Source: DASUFI01 sp036274635 (GTDB lineage Bacteria > Planctomycetota > B15-G4). Taken from it: a DNA stretch of 9,849 nucleotides. The position numbers and the translations under genes were made by a program. This document shows, in pieces, positions 1 through 4,931 of the stretch. Each line of letters begins with the position of its first letter. Position 1 is the first letter of the stretch. The DNA lies in NCBI GenBank assembly GCA_036274635.1, contig DASUFI010000194.1:1-9849 (forward strand), given 5' to 3'. Under the pieces are notes generated by a model. It made no database searches. It was not told where the DNA came from and worked only from the letters and a program-made list of their open reading frames with translations.

Positions 1-200
1 CGCGTGAGGTGGTAGCAGAGGGCCTGGTCGGAGGCCGGCAGGTTCTCGAAGCCGTCGGCGTGGAGCTGGACCACGGCCACGTCGTCCACGCGGTCCAGCA
101 GCACCCGCCGCTCCGGCGCGGCGGACTGGCCCGTCGCGGCAGGCGCGGAGCAGGCGGCAAGCAGCGAGGCGGCGAGCAGGACCGGCAGTGGATGGCGCAA
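1..200 (-). CDS. N-terminus of a lipoprotein, probable M49 dipeptidyl-peptidase III (cut by window edge)
   Basis: Only about 66 codons are visible; the gene runs off the left edge. The start is read as TTG at 200-198 because a GGAG lies 8 nt upstream, in the same CCGGAGACC context as two other genes here. Residues 1-17 form a lipoprotein signal: a basic start, a hydrophobic run, then the lipobox LAAC with Cys17 as the expected lipidation site. After a short linker (about residues 18-31) comes DRVDDVAVVQLHADGFENL and then ASDQALCYHLT. This resembles the opening of bacterial DPP III proteins, which have a 'QFAD-hxxLRYxVxGFExL...QKxLxYYLxxAAL' pattern just inside the mature protein. Family members are zinc exopeptidases that remove dipeptides from peptide N-termini. 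The zinc motif (HEXXGH) would lie beyond the edge, so activity cannot be judged. The lipoprotein call is firmer than the M49 call. Confidence 0.6.
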   Translation of the reverse strand, partial: MRHPLPVLLAASLLAACSAPAATGQSAAPERRVLLDRVDDVAVVQLHADGFENLPASDQALCYHLT

Positions 201-208
201 GGTGGGGT

Positions 209-212
209 CTCC
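209..212 (-). promoter_or_regulatory. Ribosome binding site that decides the TTG start at 200
   Basis: Minus-strand GGAG sits 8 nt before the TTG. The core CCGGAGACC also precedes the GTG starts at 1025 and 6638. No in-frame ATG gives a comparable spacing, so TTG is preferred. Confidence 0.6.
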
Positions 213-324
213 GGAAGTCGAGCCGACAGTGTGGCGGCCGGCGCCCACACGACGCAAATCCCCGCGGGACGCCCGGCCCGCCGGGGCTCCGCGCCCCGCG
301 CCGTGATCTCGATCGCGCCCGCGT

Positions 325-386
325 GAACTGAAGCGACGCAGGTGCATCGCAGGTGCGTCGCTTCAGTTCGAATTCGAACGGGGTCC
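325..386. repeat. Interspersed palindromic repeat, copy 1 (16-bp perfect hairpin)
   Basis: GAACTGAAGCGACGCA at 325-340 is the exact reverse complement of 354-369, giving a 16-bp perfect stem with a 13-nt loop. Within it, GAAGC (330-334) and GCTTC (360-364) are exactly 25 nt apart, the same spacing as in copies 2 and 3. The interior contains the shared core GRTGCAYYGCAKRTGC. The right flank adds a second perfect palindrome, GTTCGAATTCGAAC (366-379), then CGGGGTCC (379-386). The AT-rich TTCGAATT stands out in this GC-rich DNA. There is no T-tract, so a simple terminator role is unlikely. Confidence 0.85.
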
Positions 387-399
387 GGCGCCGCGCGCA

Positions 400-454
400 C
401 GGAAGCGTCACCGATGCATTGCATATGCGTCGCTTCAGCTCACGGCACGGGACC
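400..454. repeat. Interspersed palindromic repeat, copy 2
   Basis: GAAGC (402-406), 25 nt, then GCTTCAG (432-438), in the same orientation as copy 1 and offset from it by 72 bp. The interior carries the core as GATGCATTGCATATGC (413-428). Outer pairing is only GAAGCG/CGCTTC, but ATGCA/TGCAT (414-418/420-424) can pair inside. CGGGACC follows at 448-454, matching the tails of copies 1 and 3. Core and spacing are kept although the long stem is not. Confidence 0.75.
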
Positions 455-494
455 GACCCCTTGGCAGGCCGTCAGGGCAGCGCGGCGACGAGCT

Positions 495-509
495 GGCGGC
501 CCCGCCGCC
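495..509 (-). terminator. Possible hairpin downstream of the DinB-like gene
   Basis: GGCGGC (495-500) and GCCGCC (504-509) form a 6-bp stem with a 3-nt loop, 7 bases beyond the minus-strand stop at 518-516. No T-run follows, and such short GC stems arise by chance in this composition. Confidence 0.3.
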
Positions 510-515
510 GCGCCC

Positions 516-1025
516 TCACCAGCCCCGGGCGCGCCGGAGGGCCTCGATGGCCTCGACGTGATGCGGCCCGTGCCCCTCGTACGTGTCGAGCAAGCTGCGC
601 AGCGTGAGGACGCGCGCGTCCTCGGGGTGCCAGCCGGTGCGCCCCCAGTCGGCGGGCCGAAGCCTCGCGAGCAGATCGGCCATGCGCGCGTGCACGCCCT
701 CGAGAATGCGCAGCGAGGGCTCGACGGGGCCGAGCCGCTCGTCGTCGGTGGCCTCCCACACGTCCTGGTCCCACGGCTTGAGGGTCGGGTGGTTCTCGTG
801 CAGCAGCGCCTTCATGCGCAGCAGGGCGTGCATGTGGGCGTTGGCGAGGTGATGCACGACCTGGCGCGAGCTCCAGCCGCCCTTGCGCAGGGGCTCGTCG
901 AGCTGGGCGTCGGTGAGGCCTCGCACGGCGGCGCGGCAGCGGGCGGGCAGGGCACGCAGCGCGTGCAGCTTGCGCTCCAGCTCGGCGGGCGACGGGGCGA
1001 GGGCGGGGAGGGCGGTTTCGGCCAC
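516..1025 (-). CDS. DinB-superfamily protein, YfiT/BstA-like putative metal-dependent enzyme
   Basis: A 169-residue cytosolic protein with no signal peptide, close to the length of Bacillus YfiT. It fits the DinB four-helix-bundle family. The helix-2 motif QVVHHLANAHMHALLRMK (residues 55-72) resembles the 'VHHxADSHMNxxxRxK' of YfiT, followed by the characteristic HPTLKPWDQDVW (79-90). Near the C-terminus, GHGPHHVEAI (151-160) gives the H-x3-H pair (His152, His156) which, with His58 or His59, would make the three-histidine metal site. Relatives in Firmicutes transfer bacillithiol to electrophiles; elsewhere the thiol substrate is usually unknown, so only the fold and metal site are asserted. 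The GTG start at 1025 is fixed by GGAG 7 nt upstream. It is divergent from the DUF2911 gene, sharing a 160-bp intergenic region. Confidence 0.9.
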   Translation of the reverse strand: MAETALPALAPSPAELERKLHALRALPARCRAAVRGLTDAQLDEPLRKGGWSSRQVVHHLANAHMHALLRMKALLHENHPTLKPWDQDVWEATDDERLGPVEPSLRILEGVHARMADLLARLRPADWGRTGWHPEDARVLTLRSLLDTYEGHGPHHVEAIEALRRARGW

Positions 1026-1032
1026 GGGTGGT

Positions 1033-1036
1033 CTCC
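1033..1036 (-). promoter_or_regulatory. Ribosome binding site for the GTG start at 1025
   Basis: Minus-strand GGAG with a 7-nt spacer to GTG, inside CCGGAGACC. This spacing recurs before the starts at 1186, 4603 and 6638. Confidence 0.65.
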
Positions 1037-1062
1037 GGAGAGGGTCGGGCCATCATGCCGCA

Positions 1063-1077
1063 GGGACGTGGCGTCCC
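1063..1077. repeat. Short inverted repeat between divergent genes
   Basis: GGGACG (1063-1068) and CGTCCC (1072-1077) form a 6-bp palindromic element with a 3-nt centre in the 160-bp region shared by the DinB-like and DUF2911 genes. It could be an operator or a leader hairpin. No confident -35/-10 pair was found around it, so this is weak. Confidence 0.3.
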
Positions 1078-1185
1078 CGTGACGAAGGCGGCGTGCGGGC
1101 CCGCGCGGCGACGCGAGCGGGGACACTGGCGGCCTCGCGCGCGGCGGCAGGCCGCGCCGTCCCGCTCACCCACCGGAGTCCGCCC

Positions 1186-2247
1186 ATGTTCCCGTTCACG
1201 CGCGACCTCCCTCGCACCATCGCGGTCGGCCTCGCCACGTTGTTCTTCGTCGAAGCGGCCAGCGCGCAGCAAAGGCTGCCCACGCCCTGGGCCAGTCCGG
1301 CCAGCACGATGTCGCAGGTCATCGGCATCACCGACGTCACGGTCACGTTCGGGCGTCCGGGCGTGAAGGGCCGCGCCATCTGGGGCGGGCTCGTGCCGTA
1401 CGACGAGGTCTGGCGCGCGGGCGCCAACGAGAACACCACGATCAGCTTCGGGAACGACGTGAAGGTCGAGGGCCAGGCGCTTCCGGCCGGCACCTACGGC
1501 CTGCACATGATCCCGCACAAGGACAGCTGGACGATCATCTTCAGCAAGAACTCCACCTCGTGGGGCAGCTTCAGCTACGACCAGCGCGAGGATGCGCTGC
1601 GCGTGGACGTCAAGCCGGAGGCGTCGCCCATGCACGAGTGGCTGACCTACGAGTTCGACGACCTCGCGGCCGACCACGCCACGCTGCGCCTGTGCTGGGA
1701 GAAGCTGGCCGTGCCGATCAGGATCTCGGTGGACACGACCGCCGTGGTGCTGGACAACGCGCGCAACGTCTACCTGCGCGGCATCCCGCAATTCTCGTGG
1801 GACGGCTGGAACAACGCCGCGCGCTACTGCCTCGCGAACAAGGTCAACCTGGACGAGGGCCTGGCGTGGGCCCAGCGCTCGGTGACCATGGGCCCCAACT
1901 TCCAGAACCTGTGGACCGAGGGCGGCCTGCTCGAGGCGCTGGGCAAGAAGGACGAGGCCGCGGCGGCGAAGGACAAGGCCATGACGCTGGCCGCCGAGGC
2001 CGACCTCAACACGCTCGGCTACCAGTATCTGCAGGGTGGTCGCATCGACGACGCGCTGGCCATCTTCCGCCGCAACGTCGAGGCGCATCCGGACTCCTGG
2101 AACGCCTACGACAGCCTGGCGGAGGCCTGTGCTGCCAAGGGCGACAAGAAGACGGCCATCGAGATGTACGGCAAGGCCCTGGCCATGACGCCCGACGACA
2201 CCCAGAAAACTCGCATCAAGGCGGCCTTGGCCACGCTCGGAAGCTGA
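1186..2247 (+). CDS. Secreted DUF2911 protein with C-terminal TPR repeats
   Basis: A 353-residue protein. Residues 1-27 are a Sec signal peptide ending AASA, with mature Gln28. Residues 34-182 match DUF2911: the opening SPASTMSQVIGITDVTVTFGRP, then KGRAIWGGLVPYDEVWRAGANE (62-83), the most conserved block of the family, then LPAGTYGLHMIP and a SWGSFSYD/EWLTYEF beta-rich end. From about 205 to 350 there are three or so TPR-like helical hairpins (for example GRIDDALAIFRRNVEAHPDSW and GDKKTAIEMYGKALAMTPDD). DUF2911 has no known biochemical activity; it is common in secreted Bacteroidota and planctomycete proteins, sometimes with TPRs, suggesting periplasmic binding or scaffolding. ATG at 1186 is preferred over upstream in-frame starts because GGAG lies 7 nt before it and a signal peptide follows directly. 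Confidence 0.92.
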   Translation: MFPFTRDLPRTIAVGLATLFFVEAASAQQRLPTPWASPASTMSQVIGITDVTVTFGRPGVKGRAIWGGLVPYDEVWRAGANENTTISFGNDVKVEGQALPAGTYGLHMIPHKDSWTIIFSKNSTSWGSFSYDQREDALRVDVKPEASPMHEWLTYEFDDLAADHATLRLCWEKLAVPIRISVDTTAVVLDNARNVYLRGIPQFSWDGWNNAARYCLANKVNLDEGLAWAQRSVTMGPNFQNLWTEGGLLEALGKKDEAAAAKDKAMTLAAEADLNTLGYQYLQGGRIDDALAIFRRNVEAHPDSWNAYDSLAEACAAKGDKKTAIEMYGKALAMTPDDTQKTRIKAALATLGS

Positions 2248-2272
2248 CAGTCCGCCCAAACGGGTCTAGACT
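2244..2272 (+). promoter_or_regulatory. Sigma70-type promoter for the MsrA-like gene
   Basis: CTGACA (2244-2249), a 17-nt spacer and TAGACT (2267-2272): 5 of 6 and 4 of 6 matches to the consensus at ideal spacing. The -35 box contains the TGA stop of the upstream DUF2911 gene. Transcription would begin near 2279-2281, so the ATG at 2282 would have almost no 5' leader. Confidence 0.6.
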
Positions 2273-2281
2273 CGGGGCACG

Positions 2282-2767
2282 ATGAACGCCCGGGTCCGCA
2301 CCGCCGCGCGCGTTGCGCTGCTGGTTCTGCTCGCATCCGTGCTGTCCGGCAGCTCCTGCAGCTGGGCCTTCACCACCGGCGACAATGCCAACGACGGCCA
2401 GGGCGGCGGCACGGTCGTCGTGCACGAAAACGCCACCTTCGGCGGCTGGGACCTGGGCCCGACGCTGGGCGCGCAGCCGGGCGTGATCTCGGTGCGCACG
2501 GGCTGGGGCGGCAGCTCGCTGCCCTTCCTCGGTGAGGAGCTCGTGTCCTGGACGGGTCACCGGCACGTGACGCAGGTGCACTTCGATCCCGAGCAGACCA
2601 CCTTCGCGGCTCTGGTGCGCGCCGCGCGCGCCGCCCGGGCGAACAGCCCGCGCGTCACCGTCTACACGAGCGCGCCCGAGCAGCACGAGGCCGCGGCCGC
2701 GGAATTCCCGGCCGACACGCTGCCGCGGCTGCAGCTCCGCAAGACGACCGCCTTCACGGCGCGCTGA
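2282..2767 (+). CDS. Exported MsrA-like protein lacking the catalytic cysteine
   Basis: A 161-residue protein. Residues 1-26 look like an export signal: Arg-rich start, hydrophobic ALLVLLASVLSG, then Cys26 in an atypical lipobox (GSSC), so lipidation is possible but uncertain. Residues 50-142 align with methionine sulfoxide reductase A in order: ATFGGWDLGPTLGAQPGVIS against the family's 'ATFGgGCFWGxExxFxxLPGVxS'; VRTGWGGS against 'xxGYTGG'; TGHRHVTQVHFDPEQTTFAAL (91-111) against 'TGHAEAVxVxYDPxxxSYxxLL'; VTVYTSAPEQHEAA against 'SAIYxxxxEQxxxA'. The GCFW active-site cysteine is replaced by GGWDL and the conserved Glu of GHAE by His95. No cysteine remains after Cys26, so reductase activity is not expected. 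The reading frame is intact, suggesting a retained non-catalytic role such as binding. No clear ribosome binding site; see the promoter. Confidence 0.75.
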   Translation: MNARVRTAARVALLVLLASVLSGSSCSWAFTTGDNANDGQGGGTVVVHENATFGGWDLGPTLGAQPGVISVRTGWGGSSLPFLGEELVSWTGHRHVTQVHFDPEQTTFAALVRAARAARANSPRVTVYTSAPEQHEAAAAEFPADTLPRLQLRKTTAFTAR

Positions 2768-2781
2768 GGGGGGAACCCCTC
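2766..2781 (+). terminator. Hairpin at the end of the MsrA-like gene
   Basis: GAGGGG (2766-2771) and CCCCTC (2776-2781) form a perfect 6-bp stem closed by a GGAA (GNRA-type) tetraloop and overlapping the TGA stop. The downstream tract is not T-rich, so efficiency is uncertain. It lies in the 45-nt gap between convergent genes. Confidence 0.45.
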
Positions 2782-2794
2782 GAAGAAGTCCTTT

Positions 2795-2811
2795 GGCGCG
2801 GACGTCGCGCC
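2795..2811 (-). terminator. Hairpin at the end of the NxxGxxV-repeat gene
   Basis: GGCGCG (2795-2800) and CGCGCC (2806-2811) pair over a 5-nt loop, directly after the minus-strand TAG (2815-2813). On the minus strand AAAGGACTTCTTCG follows, only modestly T-rich. With the hairpin at 2766-2781 it would separate the two convergent transcripts. Confidence 0.4.
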
Positions 2812-2812
2812 G

Positions 2813-4603
2813 CTACGGCGTGCGCCCCACGAGGCCGTTGCTCGCCGCCGCGCCCTTGGGCCCGGCCGCGTCGATGACCCACATCTGGATGACCAGCTCG
2901 GTGCACGGCGGCACGCCCGGCGGCCAGCTCGACCACACCAGGTTCAGGGCGCCTGAGGGGCTGCTGGCGAAGAGCCAGGCCGGCAGGTCCACGCTGGGCA
3001 CGAGGACCCCTCCCTTGAAGCTGACCAGAGCCTCGCTGAAGCCGGCCAGCAGCCAGACCGGCGCGCTGGCGCGGGCCGAGGTGAGGTGCAGCGCGCCCGC
3101 GGTGCCGCTCGCGAGGCCGCCCTCGCCGCGCAGCCTCGGCTTGCCGGCGGTGCCCGCGAGCGCGTGCCCCACGTCCACCCACGTCAGCGCGCGCTCCTCC
3201 TCGAAGTGCGCGGAGAAGATGCCCGGCGCGCCCGGCGTCGAGGCGCTGGTGGCCACCGAGCCGTCGCGCATGGAGACGAAGGCCTGGAAGCTGCCCAGCG
3301 TGCCGCCCAGCGGCGTCGCGTCGCCCTTGGCGGCCACGGGCGCGAGCACGCCGTCGGCGCGCGACACGAGCAGCCGCTCCTCCTCCGCGCCGCCCGTCAG
3401 CTGCGCGTTGGTCCAGAACAGGAAGTTGCCCGCGTCGTCGAGCGGCGTCATCGGGTTGCGCGTGATCGCCAGGCCGAAGCAGATGCCGCCGCCCGGCAGG
3501 GGATCGAAGAACTCCACCGCCTTGCGCCACGCCCCCGGCAGGCCCACGAACAGCCCCGAGTTGAAGACACCCGGCGACAGCTTCACGTCCGAGAAGAAGG
3601 CCACCTCGCCGTCGTCGTTGAGGTTCGGTCCCTCGAAGCCGTTGTAGGTGCCGCCTGCCGGCGTCGGGTCGCCCGCCGTCAGGTACAGCTGGTGCACTCC
3701 GGCCGTGGACACGATGAGCCGGTGCTCCGAGCCCACGATGGCCCTGAAAGCCACCTGCCCGCTCGCGTTGATCGCCGGCACCGGCCCCACCGGGATGTCC
3801 GTCCCGTCCACGAAGCCCACCGACTCCGTGCCCAGCAGGCTGAAGGTGCCGCCTCCCGGCGCCGGGTCGCCCACCGCCGCCACCGTGCTCAGCACGCCCG
3901 CCTTCCAGCGGTGGATGTTCACCGCCGCGGACGCGCCGGTCTGCGCGAGGAACACGACCTCGCCCGCGTCGTTCAGCGAGCCCGGCCCGATCCGGCTGAA
4001 CGTGCCGCCCAGCGGCGACGCGTCGCCGATCACCGCCACCTTCACGTTGAGGCCGCTCGCGTCGTCGTGCAGGAACAGCCCGCGTGACGAGCTGCCGCCA
4101 AGCACCTCCGAGTAGAAGAGCACGTCGCCCGAGGCGTTGATCGAGGGGCAGAAGAAGGTGCCCCCGAACATGCCGCTGAAGGTGCCGCCGATGGGCGAGG
4201 GATCGCCGCAGCCGCCGGGCGCGCCGCTGCCGCCGCCCCCGCCGCAGCCCATCGCGACCGGGTGCAGCCCCGCCGCGTCGGCCACGAAGATGCCCTGGTT
4301 GCGCAGCGCAGCGTCCACCTGCGCGAAGAAGGCCACGCGCCCGCCCGTGCCCATGACGGCGGGGTTGGCGAAGGCGATCGGGCTGAGCGTGCCACCGCCG
4401 GGCACGGCCTGCCCATGCCACGCGCGCGCGTCCAGCGCGGCGCAGGCCGCCAGCTCGTAGCTGCCGTCGCCGCCGGCCACCACGTGCGGCGCCGCGCCGG
4501 CAGCGATCGAGCGCACCGTGACGGGCTGCTGCGCGAGCAGAGCCGGCGTGAGGAGGGCCGCGGCGAGCAGCGCGCGGCGGAACGGGGCGTGGGCGTGGCT
4601 CAT
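2813..4603 (-). CDS. Secreted 'NxxGxxV' tandem-repeat protein with a C-terminal anchor-like module
   Basis: A 596-residue protein. Residues 1-24 are a signal peptide (FRRALLAAALLTPALLA, then Gln25). The body (about 65-460) is a tandem array matching the choice-of-anchor NxxGxxVxF family. Units pair a turn such as GDPSPIGGTF (133-142), GDASPLGGTF (193-202), GDPAPGGGTF (245-254), GDPTPAGGTY (311-320) or GDATPLGGTL (427-436) with a strand motif such as INASGDVLF (155-163), LNDAGEVVF (210-218), INASGQVAF (278-286) or LNDDGEVAF (328-336). This is likely a beta-propeller-like surface protein of unknown function. One unit carries a Gly-rich insert (119-131). Residues 475-596 form a module also found on the FG-GAP protein: WLLAGFSEA...SFKGGVLVP, ending in SNGLVGRTP. 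ATG at 4603 is chosen over the longer frame to 4855 because GGAG is 7 nt upstream and a signal peptide follows. Confidence 0.85.
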   Translation of the reverse strand: MSHAHAPFRRALLAAALLTPALLAQQPVTVRSIAAGAAPHVVAGGDGSYELAACAALDARAWHGQAVPGGGTLSPIAFANPAVMGTGGRVAFFAQVDAALRNQGIFVADAAGLHPVAMGCGGGGGSGAPGGCGDPSPIGGTFSGMFGGTFFCPSINASGDVLFYSEVLGGSSSRGLFLHDDASGLNVKVAVIGDASPLGGTFSRIGPGSLNDAGEVVFLAQTGASAAVNIHRWKAGVLSTVAAVGDPAPGGGTFSLLGTESVGFVDGTDIPVGPVPAINASGQVAFRAIVGSEHRLIVSTAGVHQLYLTAGDPTPAGGTYNGFEGPNLNDDGEVAFFSDVKLSPGVFNSGLFVGLPGAWRKAVEFFDPLPGGGICFGLAITRNPMTPLDDAGNFLFWTNAQLTGGAEEERLLVSRADGVLAPVAAKGDATPLGGTLGSFQAFVSMRDGSVATSASTPGAPGIFSAHFEEERALTWVDVGHALAGTAGKPRLRGEGGLASGTAGALHLTSARASAPVWLLAGFSEALVSFKGGVLVPSVDLPAWLFASSPSGALNLVWSSWPPGVPPCTELVIQMWVIDAAGPKGAAASNGLVGRTP

Positions 4604-4627
4604 GGTGATGCTCCGCGGGGGCCCGGC

Positions 4628-4633
4628 AGCATA
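4628..4633 (-). promoter_or_regulatory. Possible -10 box for the NxxGxxV-repeat gene
   Basis: Minus-strand TATGCT matches 4 of 6 of TATAAT, about 25 nt before the ATG at 4603, which would give a leader of roughly 18 nt including the GGAG. No -35 box is convincing. Confidence 0.3.
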
Positions 4634-4666
4634 CAGCCAGCGCGCGCAGAGGGTCGGTCGCGCGCC

Positions 4667-4729
4667 GTGAACTGAAGCTTTCCTGATGCACTGCATGTGC
4701 AGTGCTTCAGTCGAATTGCGCCGGGGACC
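4667..4729. repeat. Interspersed palindromic repeat, copy 3
   Basis: GTGAACTGAAGC (4667-4678) is identical to the first arm of copy 1. GAAGC (4674-4678) and GCTTC (4704-4708) are again exactly 25 nt apart. The outer stem is ACTGAAGC/GCTTCAGT (8 bp). The interior has its own perfect 8-bp repeat, GCACTGCA/TGCAGTGC (4688-4695/4698-4705), so two alternative folds exist. The core reads GATGCACTGCATGTGC. The flank TCGAATT and CGGGGACC (4722-4729) matches copy 1. It lies about 4.3 kb from the other copies, in the same orientation. Confidence 0.8.
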
Positions 4730-4837
4730 TCCCGCCCGCGTGCCCTGCCCGGCCCCGCACCCCGAGTACGACGAGCTCATGGCCTCCCGGGCGGGGAGCT
4801 GAGGCAGGCGCGCGCGGCCATCCGGCCTGGGAGAAAG

Positions 4838-4872
4838 GAAGCGCGACGGAAGCACTGCTTCCGTCGCGCTTC
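4838..4872 (-). terminator. 17-bp perfect palindrome, probable terminator of the FG-GAP gene
   Basis: GAAGCGCGACGGAAGCA (4838-4854) is the exact reverse complement of 4856-4872 around a single central base. It lies about 60 nt beyond the minus-strand stop at 4934-4932. On the minus strand the stem is followed by CTTTCTCCC, a weak pyrimidine tract, which fits an intrinsic terminator. The symmetry also means it could block transcription from either side or be a protein site. Confidence 0.6.
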
Positions 4873-4931
4873 GCTGCGAGCCAGGACATGAGCCGCGTCC
4901 CGCCCCCAGCGGGAGCTGCGGCCCGAGGGAG

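Larger units (their letters stand above)
201..515. other. Intergenic region between the DinB-like and M49-like genes, carrying two palindromic repeats
   Basis: These 315 bases separate two minus-strand genes and hold no convincing ORF. The right half (325-454) contains two copies of the interspersed palindrome described separately. The left half is GC-rich. Near the M49-like gene there is a 6-bp inverted repeat, GTGTGG at 229-234 against CCACAC at 245-250. It overlaps a weak minus-strand promoter candidate: TTGCGT (257-252), 18-nt spacer, CACACT (233-228). The promoter match is poor and the overlap with the inverted repeat may be chance. Confidence 0.5.
4604..4931. other. Intergenic region between the two secreted-protein genes
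   Basis: These 328 bases lie between tandem minus-strand genes. From right to left (transcript direction) they contain an inverted repeat at 4898-4914 (TCCCGC/GCGGGA, 5-nt loop), the strong terminator-like palindrome at 4838-4872, repeat copy 3 at 4667-4729, a -10-like TATGCT at 4633-4628, and the GGAG of the downstream gene at 4614-4611. Small ORFs here lack ribosome binding sites and show no recognisable protein, so none is called. Confidence 0.6.

Noticed and set aside
325..454. Two palindromes 72 bp apart as a minimal CRISPR array
   Set aside because: Only two units, the arms differ, the conserved core lies inside the palindrome rather than as unique spacers, a third copy is 4.3 kb away, and no cas gene is present.
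883..1185. N-terminal extension of the DUF2911 ORF to 883
   Set aside because: It overlaps the DinB-like gene antisense and would place the signal peptide about 100 residues inside the protein.
472..2259. 595-residue minus-strand ORF
   Set aside because: It is a shadow frame covering both the DinB-like gene in another frame and the antisense of the DUF2911 gene; composition is Arg/Ala/Gly-rich with no family pattern.
4136..4460. Small plus-strand ORFs antisense to the NxxGxxV gene
   Set aside because: No ribosome binding site and Pro-rich translation from the Gly-rich insert read backwards.
2754..4691. 645-residue minus-strand ORF overlapping the NxxGxxV gene
   Set aside because: It is the +1 frame of the real gene, Arg/Gly-rich, and lacks signal peptide and repeat motifs.
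4604..4855. N-terminal extension of the NxxGxxV ORF to 4855
   Set aside because: The extension runs through the repeat copy, has no export signal, and would bury the clear signal peptide that starts at 4603.
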